Below, in pieces: positions 61,583 to 64,000 of a DNA stretch of 64,000 nucleotides. Position 1 is the first letter of the stretch, and each line of letters begins with the position of its first letter. This DNA is from UBA6522 sp965204155 (GTDB lineage Bacteria > Pseudomonadota > Gammaproteobacteria > Steroidobacterales > Rariloculaceae), in contig OZ241971.1 of NCBI GenBank assembly GCA_965204155.1, positions 930,001 to 994,000 of the forward strand, written 5' to 3'. Both the position numbers and the translations under genes were made by a program. The notes beneath the pieces are model-generated. The model did no database searches and was not told the DNA's origin. It worked only from the letters and a program-made list of their open reading frames with translations.

Positions 61583-63148
61583 TCATCCCTGTAAAGCGGC
61601 GCGGTGCGCGATGGCGGTGACCAACTCTCTCGTAGTAGGCAGAAGGCGCGCCATTTGCCGCGCTTTCATCCTCGTACCATGGAATACCTCGTCCGCCCGC
61701 TTGCGCATCCGGTCCCGGCGCGCGTTCTGGGCAGAAGCGTAGCGTGGCTTGAAGCCCATTCCGTACAACACGTACTGATAGCTCGCCGACGGAAACAGCT
61801 CATCGAGTCGCGGCGCGTCGTCATGCCACGGCGGTTGTTGCTGCCACAACTTCATTTTACGGCGCAAACCCTCGGGCCAGGAACGCTGCTCGCGGTTTTC
61901 CTTCCAGTAGTCACTGTCCTCGCGGACACTCGTCGCATAGTGCAGCTTGAGGAATTCGACAATCCGCTCCCAATGGTAGCCCATCTTCTCATTGAATCTG
62001 TCGGCGACGATTTCCATGATTTCCCGGTCGCGAGGCATCTGCTCGCCAATGATTTTCGCGGCCTGTTCTATCAGTACCAGCGCCGAAGCTTCCAGGGGTT
62101 CGACAAAGCCCGCAGACAGCCCGACGGCAACGCAGTTTCCGATCCAGAATTTCTCACGGTAACCCGGCTCGAACGGGATCGTCCGATAGGTCAGCGAGCC
62201 GCGGTCGACACCGGGTGAGGTTGCTTCGACGTATCGTTCGAGCGTCGAAAACGCGGTTTTCTCGTCGGCATGGGCACTGGAATGGACGTAACCGATTCCC
62301 CGCCGGCTGCTGAGTCCGATATCCCAGATCCAGCCGTGGGGCTCTGCCGTCGACAGGGTCACGGATGCGATGGGGTCACCGGGACCCGCATAGGGGACCT
62401 GGACTGCAATGGCCGTGTCGTTGAAGAGCGCATCCTTGACCGAGACAAGGCGGCTCCCGTAGTGGCGCCCAATCAAGAGCGCCTTCTGTCCGGTGCAATC
62501 GACGAACAGATCCCCTTCCACGCGTTCGCCGGTATCGAGCGCCACAGCCGCGATATCACCGCCCGGGTGTGAATCAATCCGTTCGACATTTGCGGAAACG
62601 TAACGCACTCCCAGCTTCTCCACCGCGTGCCGGTGCAGCAATCCCGCGAATTTGCCTGCGTCGAAGTGGTAGCCGTAGTTGACGGTGAACGCGAATTGCG
62701 GTGCGCTGACCTGCTTTGGCGCAAGACCCAGATCAATGACCTCCGCCTGAGGCGTGACGAGATCGGCAAAGGCCGACGGCCCGCCATGGGAAAGCCAGAA
62801 TTGCGCGGGATTCAGGTCAGCGTAGTCGGTCGGCAGACTGAAGGGGTGCGTGTACCCGGTTGCGTCGGGGCGGCCGGACCAGTTTCGAAAACGGGTTCCC
62901 TGCTTGAAACTGGCGTTGCATTCGCAGACGAATTCGTCTTCCGACAGGCCGATCTGCTGAAGCGTCATGCGCATCGACGGCCAGGTCCCTTCCCCGACAC
63001 CGATAATGGGCACGTCGGGAGACTCAACAAGCACGACCTGGACCGCATGATCATCGCGCCCAAGGGATTCCGCGGCTACCACGCCGGCTGTAATCCAGCC
63101 CGCGGTACCGCCGCCGACGATTACGATTTTTCGTATTGGCTGATCCAT
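61583..63148 (-). CDS. Tryptophan halogenase-family flavoprotein (first of two)
   Basis: The protein has 521 residues from the ATG at 63148; the 37 codons above lie in the gap and overlap the terminator stem. The FAD motif IVIVGGGTAGWITAGVVAAE, GVGEGTWPSMRMTLQQIG, GTRFRNWSG and VGLSAGFVEPLEASALVLI are present, and HGWIWDIGLSSRRGIGYVHS holds the WxWxI-type motif. It differs from the second copy (WPSMRMTLQQIGLSEDEFVCEC replaces the Lys-rich stretch), so the catalytic lysine region is not obvious. It follows the TonB receptor across a 115-base gap. Confidence 0.88.
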   Translation of the reverse strand: MDQPIRKIVIVGGGTAGWITAGVVAAESLGRDDHAVQVVLVESPDVPIIGVGEGTWPSMRMTLQQIGLSEDEFVCECNASFKQGTRFRNWSGRPDATGYTHPFSLPTDYADLNPAQFWLSHGGPSAFADLVTPQAEVIDLGLAPKQVSAPQFAFTVNYGYHFDAGKFAGLLHRHAVEKLGVRYVSANVERIDSHPGGDIAAVALDTGERVEGDLFVDCTGQKALLIGRHYGSRLVSVKDALFNDTAIAVQVPYAGPGDPIASVTLSTAEPHGWIWDIGLSSRRGIGYVHSSAHADEKTAFSTLERYVEATSPGVDRGSLTYRTIPFEPGYREKFWIGNCVAVGLSAGFVEPLEASALVLIEQAAKIIGEQMPRDREIMEIVADRFNEKMGYHWERIVEFLKLHYATSVREDSDYWKENREQRSWPEGLRRKMKLWQQQPPWHDDAPRLDELFPSASYQYVLYGMGFKPRYASAQNARRDRMRKRADEVFHGTRMKARQMARLLPTTRELVTAIAHRAALQG

Positions 63149-63224
63149 CGACTCATTCACCTGACCGTGCGCGGTTAGAGTCGAGACACCGCCTGGCCCG
63201 CATTGCGAGGGGCGATGATAACAA

Positions 63225-63252
63225 GAGGGGCTGCCAGGACAGGCAGCCCCTC
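63225..63252 (-). terminator. Strong hairpin terminator after the TonB receptor gene
   Basis: GAGGGGCTGCC (63225-63235) and GGCAGCCCCTC (63242-63252) form a perfect 11-pair stem with the loop AGGACA. On the minus strand it is followed by TTGTTAT, a partly T-rich run. It lies 12 bases beyond the receptor stop and before the first halogenase, so it may end the receptor transcript or let only part of it continue. Confidence 0.75.
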
Positions 63253-63263
63253 CTGCCAAGCCG

Positions 63264-64000
63264 CTATAACTTGTACCGGAAACCGAAGTTGTAGCGTGGT
63301 CCCGCCTGGGCGGTGAAGAGCGTCTGGATCGGGTGGCGACCGTAGACGTGGGTCGTCTCGTCGGTCAGGTTCAGTGCGTCAACAAAGACGTTCATGTTGT
63401 CGTTGATCCAGTAACTCGCGCTCAGGTCCAGTTGCTGATATTCGCCGACATACGTCGGAGGCCCGGCGCCCACGTTGTTCTGCCCGGTACCGGACAGGAA
63501 GGCATCCCGCCAGTTGTAGGCCAACCTCACGCTGATGCCGTCCCTGTCGTAAAACCCGATGAAATTTGCAGAGTCGCTCAAACCCGTAAGTACGAACTGC
63601 TGGGCCAGGCTGAAGTTGTCGTAGCCGACATCGGCATCGACCAGCGTGGCGTTGGCGATCAGGCCAAAACCTGTTTCGCCGAAGTTATGCTGGACCACGA
63701 CCTCCCAACCCTTCATGGTCGCCGCTTCAATGTTCACCGGAATGGTGATATTGAATGGTGCGGCGGGGTCGCGGCCGGCAACGCCGGAAATGGTGCCGCT
63801 GGCAGCGTCCACGCCCTGCGCGTCCGGTCGGTTGGCGAGAATCCAGGAATACAGGGTCCCGCCGTCCGAAGCGCCTGTGGCCGCCCTGGCCTCGTCGCCA
63901 AGGGAACCGAGCGCCGGATGCGGCAACCCGAAGGTTTCCTCGACAACCGATGCGGTGCCTATGAAGTTCTCCACATCCTTGAGGAAATAGCCCACGGCCA
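63264..64000 (-). CDS. TonB-dependent receptor, C-terminal part (5' end outside window)
   Basis: The frame runs to the window edge, so only the last 245 or so residues are seen. Alternating beta strands (GWEVVVQHNF, GFGLIANATLVDADVG, SVRLAYNWRDAFLSG, YQQLDLSASYWINDNMNVFVDALNLTDETTHVYGR) and the end GPRYNFGFRYKL are the last strands of an outer-membrane barrel. It likely imports an oligosaccharide into the periplasm for the enzymes of the locus. The plug domain and TonB box lie outside the window. Confidence 0.9.
   Translation of the reverse strand, partial: AVGYFLKDVENFIGTASVVEETFGLPHPALGSLGDEARAATGASDGGTLYSWILANRPDAQGVDAASGTISGVAGRDPAAPFNITIPVNIEAATMKGWEVVVQHNFGETGFGLIANATLVDADVGYDNFSLAQQFVLTGLSDSANFIGFYDRDGISVRLAYNWRDAFLSGTGQNNVGAGPPTYVGEYQQLDLSASYWINDNMNVFVDALNLTDETTHVYGRHPIQTLFTAQAGPRYNFGFRYKL

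Noticed and set aside
58295..63148. Halogenated natural-product gene cluster
   Set aside because: There are no NRPS, PKS, prenyltransferase or tailoring genes. SapC and TonB receptor neighbours fit the nutrient-uptake module instead.

Overview
The window is GC-rich and densely coded. It carries a TonB-dependent receptor, lipoprotein signals and signal-peptide proteins of Gram-negative type, a 2-oxoacid:ferredoxin oxidoreductase, and a TonB receptor / tryptophan halogenase / SapC / cupin cluster. This points to a Gram-negative, probably aerobic heterotrophic proteobacterium (gammaproteobacterium-like is my best guess; no rRNA is present to settle it). I saw no rRNA, tRNA, CRISPR array, insertion sequence, integrase or replication origin.

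Layout. 1-3415: end of a cobalamin block (CobQ, CbiB, CobC/CobD-type aminotransferase, and CobU on the other strand). 3487-7109: a sugar-kinase-like phosphotransferase, a secreted DUF6152-type protein, a small membrane protein and a secreted metallo-beta-lactamase-fold hydrolase. 7315-18981: one eleven-gene heme operon, hemA-hemC-hemD-hemB-hemL-[histidine kinase-response regulator]-hemE-hemQ-hemH-flavin oxidase. Almost every junction is a 4-base start/stop overlap. HemQ, together with a ferrochelatase of actinobacterial type carrying candidate iron-sulfur cysteines, suggests that heme is made by the coproporphyrin route, which is unusual for a Gram-negative. 18978-28045: secreted and metabolic genes (NHL propeller, two more DUF6152 paralogs, serine hydrolase, lectin-like protein, KorAB).

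28171-46442: a defence island of visibly lower GC. Its core, 32244-38456, is a four-gene single-strand DNA phosphorothioation cassette (SspA cysteine desulfurase, SspB DUF4007, SspC ATPase, SspD PAPS-reductase-like). Around it lie a divergent three-gene cassette led by a GHKL ATPase, a two-gene signalling pair (a protein with two GHKL ATPase domains plus a very large receiver protein), and three opposite-strand genes: a DUF6998-like protein, a PD-(D/E)XK nuclease and a DUF262-HNH protein. No canonical full-length SspE is seen. The flanking genes are the candidate effectors and the best place to look for something undescribed.

46672-49042: a short operon of a secreted double VOC protein, a fourth DUF6152 paralog and a secreted cupin. 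49112-64000: a polysaccharide-use locus on the minus strand. Reading in transcription order: TonB receptor (cut by the window end), tryptophan halogenase, SapC, cupin_8, second tryptophan halogenase, then LacI regulator, GH3 beta-glucosidase, sugar-porter MFS, GH2-like lipoprotein, GH43 and GH16. A LacI-family operator palindrome lies upstream of lacI, and a strong hairpin terminator follows the TonB receptor. The likely substrate is a beta-glucan or mixed hemicellulose.
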